The translations under genes and the position numbers were made by a program. The notes beneath the pieces are model-generated. The model had not been told where the DNA came from. It saw only the letters and a program-made list of their open reading frames with translations, and did not search any database. Source: Trichobilharzia szidati (lineage: Eukaryota > Platyhelminthes > Trematoda > Strigeidida > Schistosomatidae). Taken from it: a stretch of 64,000 bases of DNA. The stretch covers positions 153,472,199 through 153,536,198 of the forward strand of contig OX235279.1 in assembly GCA_944472155.2 (NCBI GenBank), written 5' to 3'. Within the stretch, counting starts at the first letter, position 1, and each line of letters starts with the position of its first letter. Positions 1 to 11,749 of this stretch are shown here, piece after piece.

Positions 1-335
1 TCTTTAATTTTTACATAGGGTCCAATACACAACTGAAAAATATGGTCACAATACTCAAGAAAACATGGCCACAGGTTAGCCACATTGATACAAATGCACT
101 AGTGCCTTGTTTTCTTTCCTGTCATAACATGCAAAATTGTTATTCGTCGTACTTTTCTTTCCTTTCATCTTCCACATTCTATGAATACTTGAGTATCTAC
201 TACACTATGAACTTATCCGTGGTTAATTTAGTTTTAGATTGATATCTAATCTTTAGGAGTATGATTTTCCGCAGAATTTCCGAAATTTACTGATAACGGT
301 TTTTCTGAATTCGTGTTATCATCATATATATATCT
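1..335. other. no feature seen
   Basis: AT-rich sequence. A short open frame at 42-242 has no recognisable domain and looks like chance. Confidence 0.5.
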
Positions 336-850
336 TTATATATGAACTCCTTCTAGTGAAACAAAGGGCTTCAGCGACACATCTCCATTGTGTTTAGTTC
401 TCTGCCAGTACTCTCAGCTGGATCCAAATCTGTCCACTGGCTTTCATTTTCTCTTCACATGATCTTCTTCATGTCACCGTCGAACATCTAACTAGTTGCT
501 TTCTTTCCCTTCAGGCCCCACTAAAGTGTCTGACTAAAGTATAATGCCAGTAAACGACCTCCTCACCTTATTTCCAGTCCATCTCCACTTTATTTTGCAC
601 AATTTTTAGGCGATAGGTTTTCAGCTTGTTCGTTGACACAGTTTCTTGTTGTTTATCTTTTCTGGTCAGCTAGTCGTCTGGTTTTCACTATCCGGGAGTA
701 AAGACAGCTGTTAATGGAAATCTTCAGTAGCCTGTTGGAAACGCTTTCGATGATGTGTGCGCCAAGTTCCTGAAGTCAACAGAAGCACCACTTTAACATT
801 ACTGCTAAAAATTTGGATCTTTTCGCCTGTGCTAAGGAATTTATGTTAGG
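336..850 (-). mobile_element. RTE-like LINE, degenerate 3' end
   Basis: Read on the minus strand, this follows the better-preserved RTE copies at 3868-4385 and 53335-53865: the basic WNPKG-type stretch, the EE-M-W linker and a terminal GAAGCCCT-like tail near 345-375. It has many indels and no open frame. RTE elements encode an AP endonuclease and reverse transcriptase; only the extreme C-terminal and 3'-UTR part is represented here. Confidence 0.7.
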
Positions 851-1950
851 GGGATTTCTGTTTTCATGATTCAAAGATGGTTAACTGCATACTTGTGATA
901 AAATGTCAAAAATGGTGTGTTTAGATGAATAGTCTCCAGATAAAGTATGCTTTTATTAAACAGATGTTTCTTACAAGACAGAAACGCATAAAATAATACT
1001 ATGAAGCCAGAGTCTTCCCCGTGATGAAGTAGATAGCATTGTGTTATTTGAAGACAAAACCGTTAGGTGAGTTTTAGTGGGGACGGTGTCGTCCACATCT
1101 AGTGTGTTGCGAATAGAACAAACTACTCATGCTGAAGTCCTCTAACCAACCTAATGAAACTGAATACGGTGTATGACGCCATTAAAATGACTACACAAAT
1201 TCAACCATCTGCTGTCAACAGCTGGTGAATTCCTTTTTCAACGGAATTAAGAAGGATAAATCACAAAAATTGTATCAATATAAATTCTATCTTGTAACCT
1301 TACAAAATTGCTGATTTTCCAGTAGGTCGAATATTTTAAGAAAGGAAAAATTATAACAGTAATATTAGTCTCGTGAACTAAATGTATCTAAATTATTATT
1401 TTTCTTGTTTGTTTTTTTATACAATATATTGAACCCACTGAGAATTTGTTTTTCTCACTCATTGTCTTTGTCTTCCTTCTATTCTGTATATATATTGCGA
1501 ATTTTCGCATCCTAAATTACTTAGGGGTTATTAATTAGGAAACTTCACCTGGAGAGAGAGAGAGAGTGGACTATTTAAACAAATGAATAAATGAATGTAT
1601 GTATGACTGAATAAGTGATTGCATTAGTTATAAAGATGTGTACATATCTACTTATGAGGTCAAACGAGTCATCTACACTAATTTGAACAAATCTTACATT
1701 GAAGACTTAATAGAAGTTAATGTTGAAGGAATAGGAGAAAAATGAAGCAAAAAAAAAAAGAAAACACATTAGAAAGATAAGTACAAATAAGTTGAAGGAC
1801 AGTTGCTTAAAATGTGTCGACTAGGATAAATAAATATTTATAATCTTTGAAAAAACAACTAGATAAAATCATCCTATATATTTTTAAGTGCCAAAAGAAT
1901 ATCACTCCTGCTTTTAAGTATTTCAGTAGTTTTCGGGGATATTTTTTACT
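851..1950. other. unassigned AT-rich DNA with simple repeats
   Basis: No gene seen. It holds a (GA)n run near 1552-1566 and an A-rich run near 1749-1765. Confidence 0.5.
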
Positions 1951-1955
1951 AATAT

Positions 1956-2290
1956 TATTCTAGTGGAAAGCCGTGACCAGTAGGGTGCAGCAGGTTGAAA
2001 GTGAGGACAGTTACTCATCGAAGAAGACATTCGGAAGTGGTCGCGATATGTCATGAATTGTCAGAAGTTAGAATTCATGAATTGGCCATTGGGTCGGGTG
2101 GGTCACAGTGGCTTAATGGTCTACGAGCTAGCTCGCCTTGTAACAGGATGGTCCTGGGTTCGAAACCCTGTAGTGGGTGCGCACTGATGATGAGTCCCAA
2201 AATGGGACGAAACAGCTGTCCAATACTCTCTGTTGGTTTTCTAGTGGTACTCTAACTGGTGTCAACTCATGATGAAATCTTCCAACCAAT
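1956..2290 (+). mobile_element. HHR-SINE, single-orientation copy
   Basis: A tRNA-like segment (A box near 2112 in the GTGGCTTAATGG context, B box GGTTCGAAACC near 2157) is followed by a hammerhead-like block at 2182-2226 and the family tail GATGAAATC. Core position C3 reads A (ATGATGA instead of CTGANGA). Helix II GTCCC/GGGAC, GAAA and the ACAG/CTGT helix III remain. Helix I no longer pairs well. An imperfect duplication (AATATTATT at 1951 and AATATTTATT at 2288) may be the target site. The 86-codon frame at 1995-2255 crosses this element and is a chance frame. Confidence 0.75.
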
Positions 2291-2300
2291 ATTTATTACA

Positions 2301-3225
2301 TTCCACTGACATTAGAATCGGCAGCTATGAGGAATATCTCTATTTCATTTTCAAACAAGGCAATAAATAAGATGGTAATAAAACCAGATTCAGACCCATT
2401 GGTCATTGAAACTTAGGACTGTGGGAGAATATATTTCCAGAAGGTTATTTAAGACTTTAAATCGAACAATATCTTGCGGACAGCAGACCATCGGCAATGA
2501 CAGGTAGAATTATTTGCTGAGACGATACGAATAGGATGACGCTGTTGTTTAACTTTGTTTACTTAGGTAAACAGACGCAAGATATAATGCCTTGAGATAA
2601 AAATTGTTGAATGACTACACGTCAAAAGTACACCACCACCTTACATTTCATTAGTTTCAGATGTAATCAAATTTTTGTGAGTAAAGCTGTTTTTCCTTTA
2701 CAACTTGGGAAGATTTCATTATGTAGGACCTACTTTGCTCACTCCCTCTAGTATAAAATGTTTATTGCATAACCATTGGCTTAATAAGGTAGCTTGATTA
2801 CAATACCCATTAATATCCTAAACCCTTTCAGATGCTGCTTTAAACAGAATCACAAATTTTCTTTTTTCACGGTTGATTTCCTATGAAGTTCTAAGTATAC
2901 AATGCTTCACAGTCCCCAGAATACTGACCAGTTAGCCTAGAACTTTATCAAGCTGTGACTAGTTTTACTGAAGTCCATCACCTGCTAAAAGACAAATTAA
3001 TTACACGCATCATTTTGTTCACTGAGCTGGATGGTTCAATTCAGAATGCTTTCGTTGTCTCCCCCAGAGAATTATTGCCCAACTAGTCAACGCAATTTCT
3101 TCTATCCATATCATGTAGACAAAAGCATATAGGAGCAAATGAAGACAAACCATGACCATCTATAAAATAGACTTCATTAGATGTAAAAAACACTAAAGTG
3201 GGCAAAACACGTGCCTCCTCATGTT
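2301..3225. other. no feature seen
   Basis: No coding potential, RNA gene or recognised repeat found. Confidence 0.45.
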
Positions 3226-3229
3226 CGCA

Positions 3230-3443
3230 TTTCTTTTTCCTTCACGTTCCCAGTGAAACATAGGGCCTCAAGCTAGTGGCTTGAATTTTCTGTAGCAGTG
3301 TGTTGCTAGCCTCATGCCCAACCTTTCCTCTTTACCAGCATTATTTCTGGCTTAACGAGGTAAAGGAGTGCTTCGGCCGGGAATCGAACCCCGGACTATG
3401 TGCATGGTCGGCGAGCGTCCCAACCGCTATGCCACCGACGCAT
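3230..3443 (-). mobile_element. tRNA-headed SINE with RTE-type tail
   Basis: On the minus strand the head at 3443-3370 folds as a tRNA-like unit: acceptor GCGTCGG with CCGACGC-type partner, and a T arm around GGTTCGATTCC (B box). The body ends in the tail GCCCTATGTTTC with a GTGAAGGAAAAA end. This matches the 3' tail of the RTE LINEs in the window (GCCCTATGTTCC), suggesting mobilisation by the RTE machinery. Confidence 0.85.
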
Positions 3444-3860
3444 AATTAATATAAACTAGCGGTCAAAAGATATGACATATATTTCTTCGCAATATTGAAC
3501 ATAGACAATTATTTCCATCACTTCTTCCAGGTAAATGTAAAACTCTTAGGCATGAAGAACGGAGAACAAGAAGGATACCAGAGGATTCAGAAAAATTCTG
3601 CTACTCAGATCAATTTCCATCCCATAGCATGTTAATATGTGTTACACGGACAAAAGACCAATTTCAGGTCACTAAGGCAATTCAGAAAAATGCAGATTAG
3701 TGTAATGATAAGATTTCTAGGTACAACCAATCACGATCAGGAATGAGAGGAATATCAATAATTCAAAAATACTAAAGCACACTTGATTTTAAATTTAAGG
3801 TTTAAGGTATAGTCTAGCAAGATGATAAAAGCTTGGTAATTGAACTACCCAGCTCATATA
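3444..3860. other. no feature seen
   Basis: Unassigned DNA, ending in a short (TA)n run at about 3856-3868. Confidence 0.45.
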
Positions 3861-3867
3861 TATATAT

Positions 3868-4385
3868 ATTATTATTTCCTTTAATTCCTAGAGGAACATA
3901 GGGCTTCAGCCTCCCGTCTCCATTGCGTTCGGTTCTCTGCTAGAGTCTTCACCTGGCTCCAAGTCTGCCCACACGTTTTCATCTCCTCTTCACATGACCT
4001 CCTCCAAGTCACCCTTGCACTGACGACCAACTCGCCGCTTCCCTTTCGGGTTCCAAGCGATGGCTTGTCTAGTGATGTCACTTGATGGTTTCCTCAGAGT
4101 ATGGCCAGCCAATCTACCTCCATTTCTTCCTGCCTATTTTTTTCACAATCGGTTCCTGGTTGGTTCGCTCCCAGAGATCCCTGTTGCTGATCTTTTCTGG
4201 CCATCTGATCTTGAGTATTGAGCGAAGACAACTGTTAATGAAGGTCTGTAGTTTGTTTGAGATGCTCTTTATGACGCGCAGTGAAAGTCTCTGATCCGTA
4301 TAGTAGCACTGACTTCACATTGGAGTTGAAAATCCGGATCTTATTTTTGATGCTGAGTGCTGTTGACCTCCAAACAGACTTGAGA
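3868..4385 (-). mobile_element. RTE-like LINE, 3' 520 bp
   Basis: Minus-strand frame 4081-3881 encodes the RTE C terminus, including VTWRRSCEEEM and QVKTLAENRTQWRREAEAL, the standard RTE sequence after the RT thumb. The tail has the hairpin GTTCC-TCTA-GGAAT. The upstream part (4385-4082) corresponds to the RT region around GSETW but is frameshifted. It forms an inverted repeat with 9269-9792. Both copies are truncated at nearly the same 5' point, and a (TA)n run flanks each end here. Confidence 0.88.
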
Positions 4386-5745
4386 GTATATATATATATA
4401 AATTAACAAGAGAAAGCATTTAATCATAAGTATTCATCAAGAATGTTGGATGAACAAATGTTAAGGTGAATTAGGCGGTAAACTGGACATCAGAGTAAAC
4501 AAATGCGTCATGCTCATATGCCTCATTATTAAGAAAACAACTCAACACCCATATTTCTAAACATTACTTCTGATTATTTCCCTTTTTATTGACAGTTATG
4601 GGGTAAAACATCATACTTCAGGTAGACGGCACTGAGGACGGCAATTAGATTCATATTTTAAAATTGTTTTCTTTCAACAATAATCTCGCTGCACTTACAT
4701 TACTCTAGAAAAACAAAAGTATCTCTGACAGTCTAAAAGACAAAAGAGAAACTGAAACTTATTCATCAAAATACAATGAGACCATAAGATGGAGATGGAG
4801 ATATAAATCAGTGATTAAATCTACTGACATCAGCTCAAGGGAAACCAGAAGGCATCACTTAGATATTCCATTTCTACACACAATAAATACATGGCACTTC
4901 ACAGTATCTTCCACTGAATCAATGCTGAATTCTTTTTGACTCAGAAGAAAACCTTCTGATGTATGTCACAATCTGATTTCAGTCTATCATTTAAAGTAGG
5001 TGGTTTATTGTAAACTTTTCCTCAGTGTTGTCGCTTTATCTTTCCATGATTACTTTTACATACTTACTTATTTTACTAGAAGAGGATTACTAAGGAAACT
5101 AATTTCAGCGTTCTTTTGAACATAGGCAATGAAACACAAACAAGATGTTAGTGTGAGCATTGAAAATAAACAACAACGACGAGATTTTACATAAAAATGC
5201 AACAGAAGAATGGAATAAGAATTTAAAAAGAAACACGTGTAAACTTCCGGAATAACTGGTGAGATAAAAATTTTCGTAAACTGTACTTGTTTTTTTTTTC
5301 TATACATTTCAAAACCAATGTTTATCAAAGTTAAGTCAGTCAATCACTTTTTGATTGTAAAATTGCGAATGCAGATAAAGTTTAAGATTAAATAAATAAA
5401 GCAACTTTAGATTTTAATGTAACATTTTTGAAATTTCTGTTTTTGTCAAAGTTAACTATTTATCTTAATCACTGAATTCTGATGTTTTCATCTTTCTTTG
5501 TTTTTTCATCTAATCTGAACTATTAATTCATCAGGAAAAATTAGGCGGATAAGCATTCTGATCATTTGTTTTCCGTTGATTCTTAAATATCTCCCTATAG
5601 AAATTGCATCAGTGAAAGAGCCTCTGTGATAAGTTACGAATGCTTCAGTTTTCTTTTTAGGATTAGTGACTAGTTCAGGGTCCCGCACATTTTACACATA
5701 CTACCAAGTAAAAAAAAAATAAAGTAATGTAAGCTTCTTGGAAGT
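4386..5745. other. unassigned AT-rich DNA
   Basis: No recognised gene. The frame at 5068-5343 (minus) contains a low-complexity KKKQ stretch and nothing family-like. A poly(T) run lies near 5290. Confidence 0.45.
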
Positions 5746-5749
5746 TTAT

Positions 5750-5991
5750 TTATTATTTATTTTATTCCTTTAAGTTCCCAGTGAAGCATAGGGCTGAAAG
5801 CTACAGCTTTTGAATTTTCAGTAGCAGTGGTGTTTATTTTTACGGGATGGGGTTGCTAGCCTCACGCTTAGCCTTCCCTCTTTCTCGATCTTACTTTTGG
5901 CTTAACGAGGTAAGGGCGTGCGTCAGCCGGGGATCGAACCCCAGACCACATGAGTGGTTGGCGAGTATTCTGCCGTTATGCCACCGACGCA
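5750..5991 (-). mobile_element. tRNA-headed SINE with RTE-type tail
   Basis: Same family as 3230-3443. The tRNA-like head is at 5991-5925 (B box GGTTCGATCCC on the minus strand), and the tail near 5765-5795 reads GCCCTATGCTTCACTGGGAAC followed by an A-rich end. Internal changes show it is an old copy. Confidence 0.85.
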
Positions 5992-6067
5992 CTTCTCGAA
6001 AACAATGTTAGCTATTAGATTCCTCCATGAAAGAAATATTGATCTCTTATGTTGACCTTGAATGTAA

Positions 6068-6283
6068 TCGGTTGTTCCTGAAGACTGTCTCAGGATTGTA
6101 TTCATCTCTCTCATTGACTACGTACTGGATTTTTCGATGTGTGAATTAATGAAGCCTTCACTTTTAGCAAGTGATGTTTTCTTAAAGTTTTGGTGCAAAA
6201 ATTTAGTCTTAGCAATCAATGACTTAATTTTATTACCAGAAGATTTAACCGCTCAGTCTGAAGACTTTTCAATTCGTTATTCA
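6068..6283 (+). CDS. candidate exon, unrecognised product (low support)
   Basis: An open frame starts after a stop at 6065 and runs into a strong splice-donor context, TTCAG then GTAAGATGG, at 6283/6284. A possible acceptor is the CTCAG at about 6093. The peptide is hydrophobic with acidic patches (for example VLDFSMCELM, then LLPEDLTAQSEDFSIRYS). I recognise no domain. Its composition is less repetitive than the flanking DNA and it lies outside the adjacent SINE. The opposite strand is also open here (6114-5923), so chance is a real alternative. No partner exon was identified. Confidence 0.2.
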
Positions 6284-6689
6284 GGTAAGATGGTAACAAT
6301 ATTTATTCGTATGCTATCTACGAGATTATGTTTTTATTCGAAATATTTGTCAGATTTATTTTCTTAATTTCATGACATACAGTCTAAGTATCCCATAGAT
6401 GCTGAAAACTCGTGCTAGATAGATAACGTCGGAAACCATTTATACTTAAGTATAAATCCATTATATTTGTCGGTAAGTAGATCATAGTTAGATAAATATA
6501 TTCCATTTGTAATTGGAGAATAACTTAAGAATAGGCAATGAACTAATGGATGATTGCGGTTATTATTTACTCACATTATGGCAAAAGTTGCTTAATCTAT
6601 GATTAGTTAATTGTGAATTCGTTTACTTGCCTAATTTGTTCCTTTATTCCAAATTAATACTCAGCCTCAAAAGAGACTATTCACAGTTT
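6284..6689. other. no feature seen
   Basis: AT-rich. If the preceding exon is real this would be the start of its intron. Confidence 0.35.
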
Positions 6690-6702
6690 AAATGGAATTT
6701 CC

Positions 6703-7266
6703 AAGTATTGGTTTTTGTAAGGATTTTTGTTTGATGTATTGGAGGATTTCATCATGAACTGACATCAGTTAGAGTACCATTGGAGAACCAACAGAGAGTA
6801 TTGGATAGTGGTTTCCTCCGTCCTAATTTGGGACTCTTCAACAGTATGCACTCATCACAGAGGTCTGAACCAAGGACCTTCTGGTTACAAGTCAAGTTAG
6901 CTCGTAGACCATTGAGTCACTCGGACCCGATCCAATGGCCAGTTCATGAATTCTAACTTCTGCCGATTCATTATGTAGCGTAACCACTTCGCAATGTCTT
7001 CTTCGATGAGTAACTGTCCTAACCTTCGACCTGCTGCACCCTACTAGTCACGGCTTCCCACAAAACCCTCAGGTTAACTGCCTGAATATGGTCAGTCGCT
7101 AGTGAGCTCAATGGTCTACGAGCTCGCCTTGTAGTCAGAAGAACCTGGGTTTGAACACCTTTTTTGGATGTATACTGATGAAGAGCCCCAAACTAGGATG
7201 AAACAGCTGTCCGGTTATCACACGTCTTCCAATGGTTCTCTAACTGATATCAGCTCATGATATAAT
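6703..7266 (-). mobile_element. foldback HHR-SINE
   Basis: The element lies in minus orientation, with its 3' end CCAATACTTGG at 6701-6711. The long arm 7103-6703 carries the full unit: head (GGTGCAGCAGGTCGAAGGTT type), tRNA-like region, HHR relic with core TTGAAGA, and tail. At about 7104 the strand flips, and a plus arm 7104-7266 repeats the tRNA-like part, an HHR relic near 7172-7215 (core ATGAAGA, GAAACAGCTGTC kept) and part of the tail. Imperfect flanking duplication: AAATGGAATTTCC at 6690 and AAATGAAATTTCTCC near 7267. Confidence 0.8.
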
Positions 7267-7282
7267 AAATGAAATTTCTCCA

Positions 7283-8520
7283 GTAATTCTGTCAATAAAC
7301 GGTTCCACTAAGGATGTTTAGTGCTCAGACACTGTTTGGCAGATGTTAATTAATCTTGTTAAGTAACATGAAAATCGTAATGATAACGACACTGAATTTG
7401 CATCTTTGGGAAATATCCATACCATATCTAAAATTAACAATTAATCCGTAGCCGGCCTCAAAACTGGACTTTTACACTTAATGTTACCTGCTTAAAAATG
7501 AGAAAACCTGTAATTCGTAATAGGCTCAGATTTATGTCTTTTAAGTATTTATGCCAGATTTGGGAATATTAAATAATGCGCTACACAAGTGATGAATGAC
7601 GGACACTTTTTATGAGTGAATTAAACAACAAAATCGACTGCTGGACGACGGTTAATGCATTTTTCACGCTTGAATTGCATCTCGAAATGTATTGATTAAA
7701 ATTCCCAATCGGAAGAACAAATTAAGTCACATAATATTTCGCTGTCGTGTTTAGCACTATATATTTTGACAGTCAGTTTACAGAAAGCCGATAGTCCAAT
7801 TTATCCTCATTGCGAAGTAAATTATGAGATAAATGTGTTACCATCTGTTAACTGATTCATGTACTTATATTGCATTCAAACTATAAACGATTGTACTACA
7901 ATTAAATGATGTTATACATAAGACCAATTTTACTTTCTTTATGTAATGATCCTAATAATTCAAACAAAATATGCGTCATTCGACAGTGCGTGGATGTACA
8001 TTACAGTTAACAGTTAATGGATAAACCATCTGGTGCAAATTTTGTCTTAGTTCAGTGTTATCTGATCACTGACTGCTTGAATAATAATAATAATAATCTG
8101 TTTTCTCTTAATTTAATTAATTCACTCAAAAGAATGCTTTCTCCTCTGGGACTTTAGGACTTTTTTCCTTTCTTCAAAAGATCCTTGATTATAAATCTCA
8201 AGCTGAGTGTTGTTAATTTTATAATGTATTGAAATAAGGAAGAAAAAAAGTTGCTTTCAATTCTTAACCGTTTGTTGTTCTGTTTTTTCTTTTGTTTTAA
8301 AGAAAAAAAAATGGAGTAAACAAATTAACTCATGCGATAATCACGGTCATGTTTGTTTTCGTCAAGGAATTTATTCCCTAGAATACCACTGTAAACAACA
8401 AATGGTAATTTTAATTGTGATTAAAAAGAAATGTTCAGAAGAATTGCTTACCTTTTATGAAACAGATAAAAGAGATTAGGTGAAAAAAGCATTGGATTTC
8501 AATTATTAGATTTCCCCTCA
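7283..8520. other. unassigned AT-rich DNA
   Basis: No gene or known repeat recognised. A short (AAT)n run sits near 8083-8095. Confidence 0.45.
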
Positions 8521-8850
8521 AACCGATAGGAGTTAGAGAGGTCATTGAACGCCAAAGGGCACTGGACAAATGTTTTGACCTATTCTGGCACTTTTCATCA
8601 GTGCCCACCCACTCTTGCTTCGCAGATCAAAACTGGCGCCTTCAGTTTACGAAACTGAGGTCGTTTAGTGTTCGGCCAACTGGGCTGGAATTCAATGACC
8701 TGTGAATTCTAACCTTTTTTCAACTAGTAGTGCAGCGATACCTCCATCAGTGACTTTGATAAACATTCACTTTACCCTAACATAGTTGACAACACTGTTC
8801 CCGACTTCTCACTACAGCTTTAGGACATCTCTCTGGTAGCCATCAATGCG
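8521..8850 (-). mobile_element. divergent HHR-SINE subfamily
   Basis: On the minus strand a tRNA-like segment (8700-8620) precedes a hammerhead-like block at 8606-8557. Helix I is an intact 8-bp pair, GGGCACTG with CAGTGCCC. The core is ATGAAAA, the GAAA is AAAA, and helix III can form ACA/TGT before C17. Flanking sequence (GAATTCACAGGTC...) resembles the family head. The sequence is far from the other copies and may be an older or separate subfamily. Confidence 0.6.
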
Positions 8851-9268
8851 CTGTAGATCAACATATAGATATTACTGACTGTGTTTTGAGGTGTTTCATC
8901 AGTAAGTATTCATAATTTTTACGATAAATGGCAAGTGAATTCCCACATTTTTAGCTGACTTTATTATCTCATTAACGACTGATGAATGAGTTGTAATAAT
9001 GGAGTTCTGGCTGTACTTATGCGACTATTACTACTGCAACGTGTTAAAGACCATTAGTACATATTTTTTGGAATTACTTTGGAATTTCCTAATATTAAAT
9101 TTTAGAAGATAGAAATGCTGCATTTAAGTTGTCATATCCACTCTCAATTTGGACGTTTCGAGGTATTTAAAGGTTAACCGGGTGTTATTGAGTTGGTGCT
9201 GGCTGACGGTGGAATTTGTGACCATATTTCCCTCTGTGTGGGACCCTTTAGTTGCATGTGCCTTATAC
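8851..9268. other. no feature seen
   Basis: Unassigned DNA between a SINE and an RTE fragment. Confidence 0.4.
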
Positions 9269-9792
9269 GAGTGTGGAGGTCAACATCATTCAGCGTCAAA
9301 AACAAGATCGGGATTTTCAACTCCAATGTGAAGTCAGTACTACTATACGGATCAGAGACTTGGCGTGTCACAAAAAGCACCTCAAACAAGCTACAGACCT
9401 TCATTAACAGTTGTCTTCACTCAGAACTTTACTCAAAATCAGATGACCAGGAAAGATCAGCAACACAGTGGGATATCTTGGAGCGAACGAACCCAACAGG
9501 AATCGATTGTGCAAAAAATAAGCAGGAAGAAATGGAGGTAGATTGGCTGGCCGTACTCTGAGGAAACCATCAAGTGACATCACTAGACAAGCCATCGCTC
9601 TAGTGGAACCCGAAAGGGAAGCGACGAGTTGGTCGTCCAAGGGTGACCTGGAGGAGGTCATGTGAAGAGGAGATGAAAGCATGTGGGCAGACTTGGAGCC
9701 AGGTGAAAACTCTAGCAGAGAACCGAACGCAATGGAGACGGGAGGCTGAAGCCCTATGTTCCTCTAGGAACTAAAGGAAATAATAATAATAT
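9269..9792 (+). mobile_element. RTE-like LINE, 3' 520 bp
   Basis: The frame covering 9193-9561 encodes the RTE segment with KNKIGIFNSNVKSVLLYGSE (the post-thumb motif) and TWRVTKSTSNKLQTFINSCL. After a frame change come the WNPKGKR-type basic region and the W-R-EE-M linker. It ends at GCCCTATGTTCCTCTAGGAAC followed by AAAGGAAATAATAATAATA, so the 3' end is complete. It is an inverted homologue of 3868-4385. Stop codons and the missing endonuclease and palm show it is dead. Confidence 0.9.
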
Positions 9793-9869
9793 ACGAGTGA
9801 CTGATAGCTTTAGTCCAATAAAATCAGTCAGCAGAGAATTAAGAACAATTTCATTAAATGACAAATGAT

Positions 9870-10060
9870 AAAAGAGGTAGTTCTTGCGGTTTAGAAGCCC
9901 GGTGACTAGTGCTTTGGATTTTGAATCTGGTACTGAGTTCAAATCCCACAGAGAATTCCCTCAGTTTCTGAGATGCAGATACATCTTGCTAATAATTTCC
10001 GAATAGGCGAAAAAGCGCATTTTTACTTCTTCTCTTAATATTCCATTTTTAGGCAACGCA
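9870..10060 (+). mobile_element. Smalpha-like SINE relic with hammerhead remnant
   Basis: The tRNA-like head has its B box as GTTCAAATCCC near 9938. It is followed by GCAGATACATC and an HHR relic at about 9985-10020: CTGATGA is decayed to CTAATAA, the helix II partners to TTCC and GGC, GAAA is present, and GCGCAT matches helix III of the schistosome Smalpha ribozyme. Too mutated to cleave. Confidence 0.65.
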
Positions 10061-10960
10061 AAGGTTGAAAGTACTCCTTTCTATTTCACAGTTTTTCTTT
10101 AACTGCTTGTAGCCTAAAATGACATAATTCATTATAGATGAAGATAAATAGCACACTTCAAAAATGTCTCTATTCAAAGACCATTTTAAAATTCTAAGTA
10201 TACTGATGGTACAAGAAGCGTGAGTATAAGGTAACTGTTACATTAGATATCGGTTATCGTTAAGGAGAAATATTCCCAAAGTTAAAATAGTTGTTAAGAT
10301 TTGCTTTTGACTTTCTATTGAAACCCATTCGTTTGATATTGATGAATGCCACAAACTGGAGAACCATGGAACTTTATTTGTCTATAAGTCTAAGATAAAT
10401 AAATTTGCTTGGCGAGTTAATTTTATCGATTGTGTTAAACACTATTCGAGTAAGTCAGATTAATCCTCACCTTCCACAAGCCGGTATGCATCATAAGAGA
10501 ATATTGAAGAAGAAGGGTGTAATGAGATATACATTTCTAGTTCTCTGACCACAGATAAATATCTGTAACTATATAAAAAACTGTTTATTCTTTTTCCATT
10601 GCCTATGAAATATTACTGTGGAAAAGTATATGTCCTGGTCCAGCAATGAGATCATTTTTTTAAGATTCTGGACACCCTGTGTTGCATGTGTATATTTACT
10701 TGGGTGTTATCTGATATCTAAGAAATAAACACTGTATGCAGTCATAGCAACTGTGTTTTTTCAGTTTTTGTTTTTATACAGAAGAGTATAACAACCTACA
10801 GTCCTTTTATCTAAATGTTTATGTAGATGTATACGTGTAAAATTTCACCTTTCAGTTATAGAAACTTTTGATAGAACAAAGATGTTGAGGAGTAACATTC
10901 CGAAAATTCAGCTTAAAAAATTATATTTAAAATGCTGCCGAATAAATGTTCATTCTAGAT
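10061..10960. other. no feature seen
   Basis: AT-rich DNA without recognised genes or repeats. Confidence 0.45.
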
Positions 10961-10961
10961 A

Positions 10962-11745
10962 TTGTTCATTTCATTTCTCAGCTACACTGTCATACTTTTA
11001 TTTGGTTCACTTTTATGTGGAAGTGAAGTGGGAATAGACATAGTCGAAGCATCTACACAAGGAGCCAACATGTCGAACCTGAGGCCAAGCATTTCGGTCC
11101 AGTCAATCAACGAGAAAGTCCAAAATGAATTGAGCGCCATTATTGAGCATATACTCAACACTGGTCATTCGATTTGCAAGGAGAAGTCGTTCAAAATCAT
11201 ATATAAAGTCAAAAGAAGCCTTCCAAAATCGACAAGCTTCCGTATACTTTGTATTGCCAAAGCCTTAGCGATTTGAATAGAAAAGCCTGATTTATGCACA
11301 CAAAAGAAACTTCTCCACCCCCTCCTACTACCGTGGGTTTAATTTCAAGTTTATCTGTCATCAACATTTTGTTATCAAATTTCTTTTTTGCAATCTTCGT
11401 AAAATAATTTTTGGTAACTAACCCATTCAATCTTTTCACCTATTATCTAGTTTATTTTCATAATTGTCCCCATACTCCTTCACTAACATCTAATCTTTCT
11501 AAACATGTCTATATTACGTAACCCTACTCACATCTTACCAATCTTCACCCCACTTAGTTACAACTTTGATTATTAATCACACATTTTAATTTCTTTATTT
11601 TTTTGATGATGTAATCAACAACCCACACTAACTGTTATTTTGATTTTGACAAACCTAATGTACACACACACAAAATAAATTGTATATATTTGCGACTGTA
11701 CAGCTAAGTGAATGAATTCGCCGAAAAGAGACTCTTCGCTGAACT
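10962..11745 (+). pseudogene. Penelope-like element, C-terminal fragment and 3' end
   Basis: The frame 10962-11276 contains the typical end of PLE proteins: an IIEHILNTGHSI segment (end of GIY-YIG), KSFKIIYKVKR, then RILCIAKALAI. Past a stop it continues with KPDLCTQKKLLHP, matching the family's KP-LC-Q signature. The RT and the GIY-YIG catalytic part are missing. About 350 bp downstream, 11693-11744 carries the PLE terminal motif (TGTACAG ... CGCCGAAAAGAG ... CTCTTCGCTG) shared with other PLE relics here. Part of the 5' side (11041-11130) recurs near 15176-15285. Confidence 0.75.
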
Positions 11746-11749
11746 AATT

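Noticed and set aside
1995..2255. An 86-codon protein
   Set aside because: The frame lies entirely within an HHR-SINE copy and is not preserved in other copies.
3370..3443. A genuine tRNA gene on the minus strand
   Set aside because: It has acceptor-like pairing and a T arm, but the same head recurs in at least seven SINE copies with LINE tails, and the anticodon arm has an irregular six-base loop.
10962..11276. A secreted protein, because the frame starts with a hydrophobic stretch
   Set aside because: The C-terminal two thirds is PLE sequence and the hydrophobic start is upstream AT-rich DNA.
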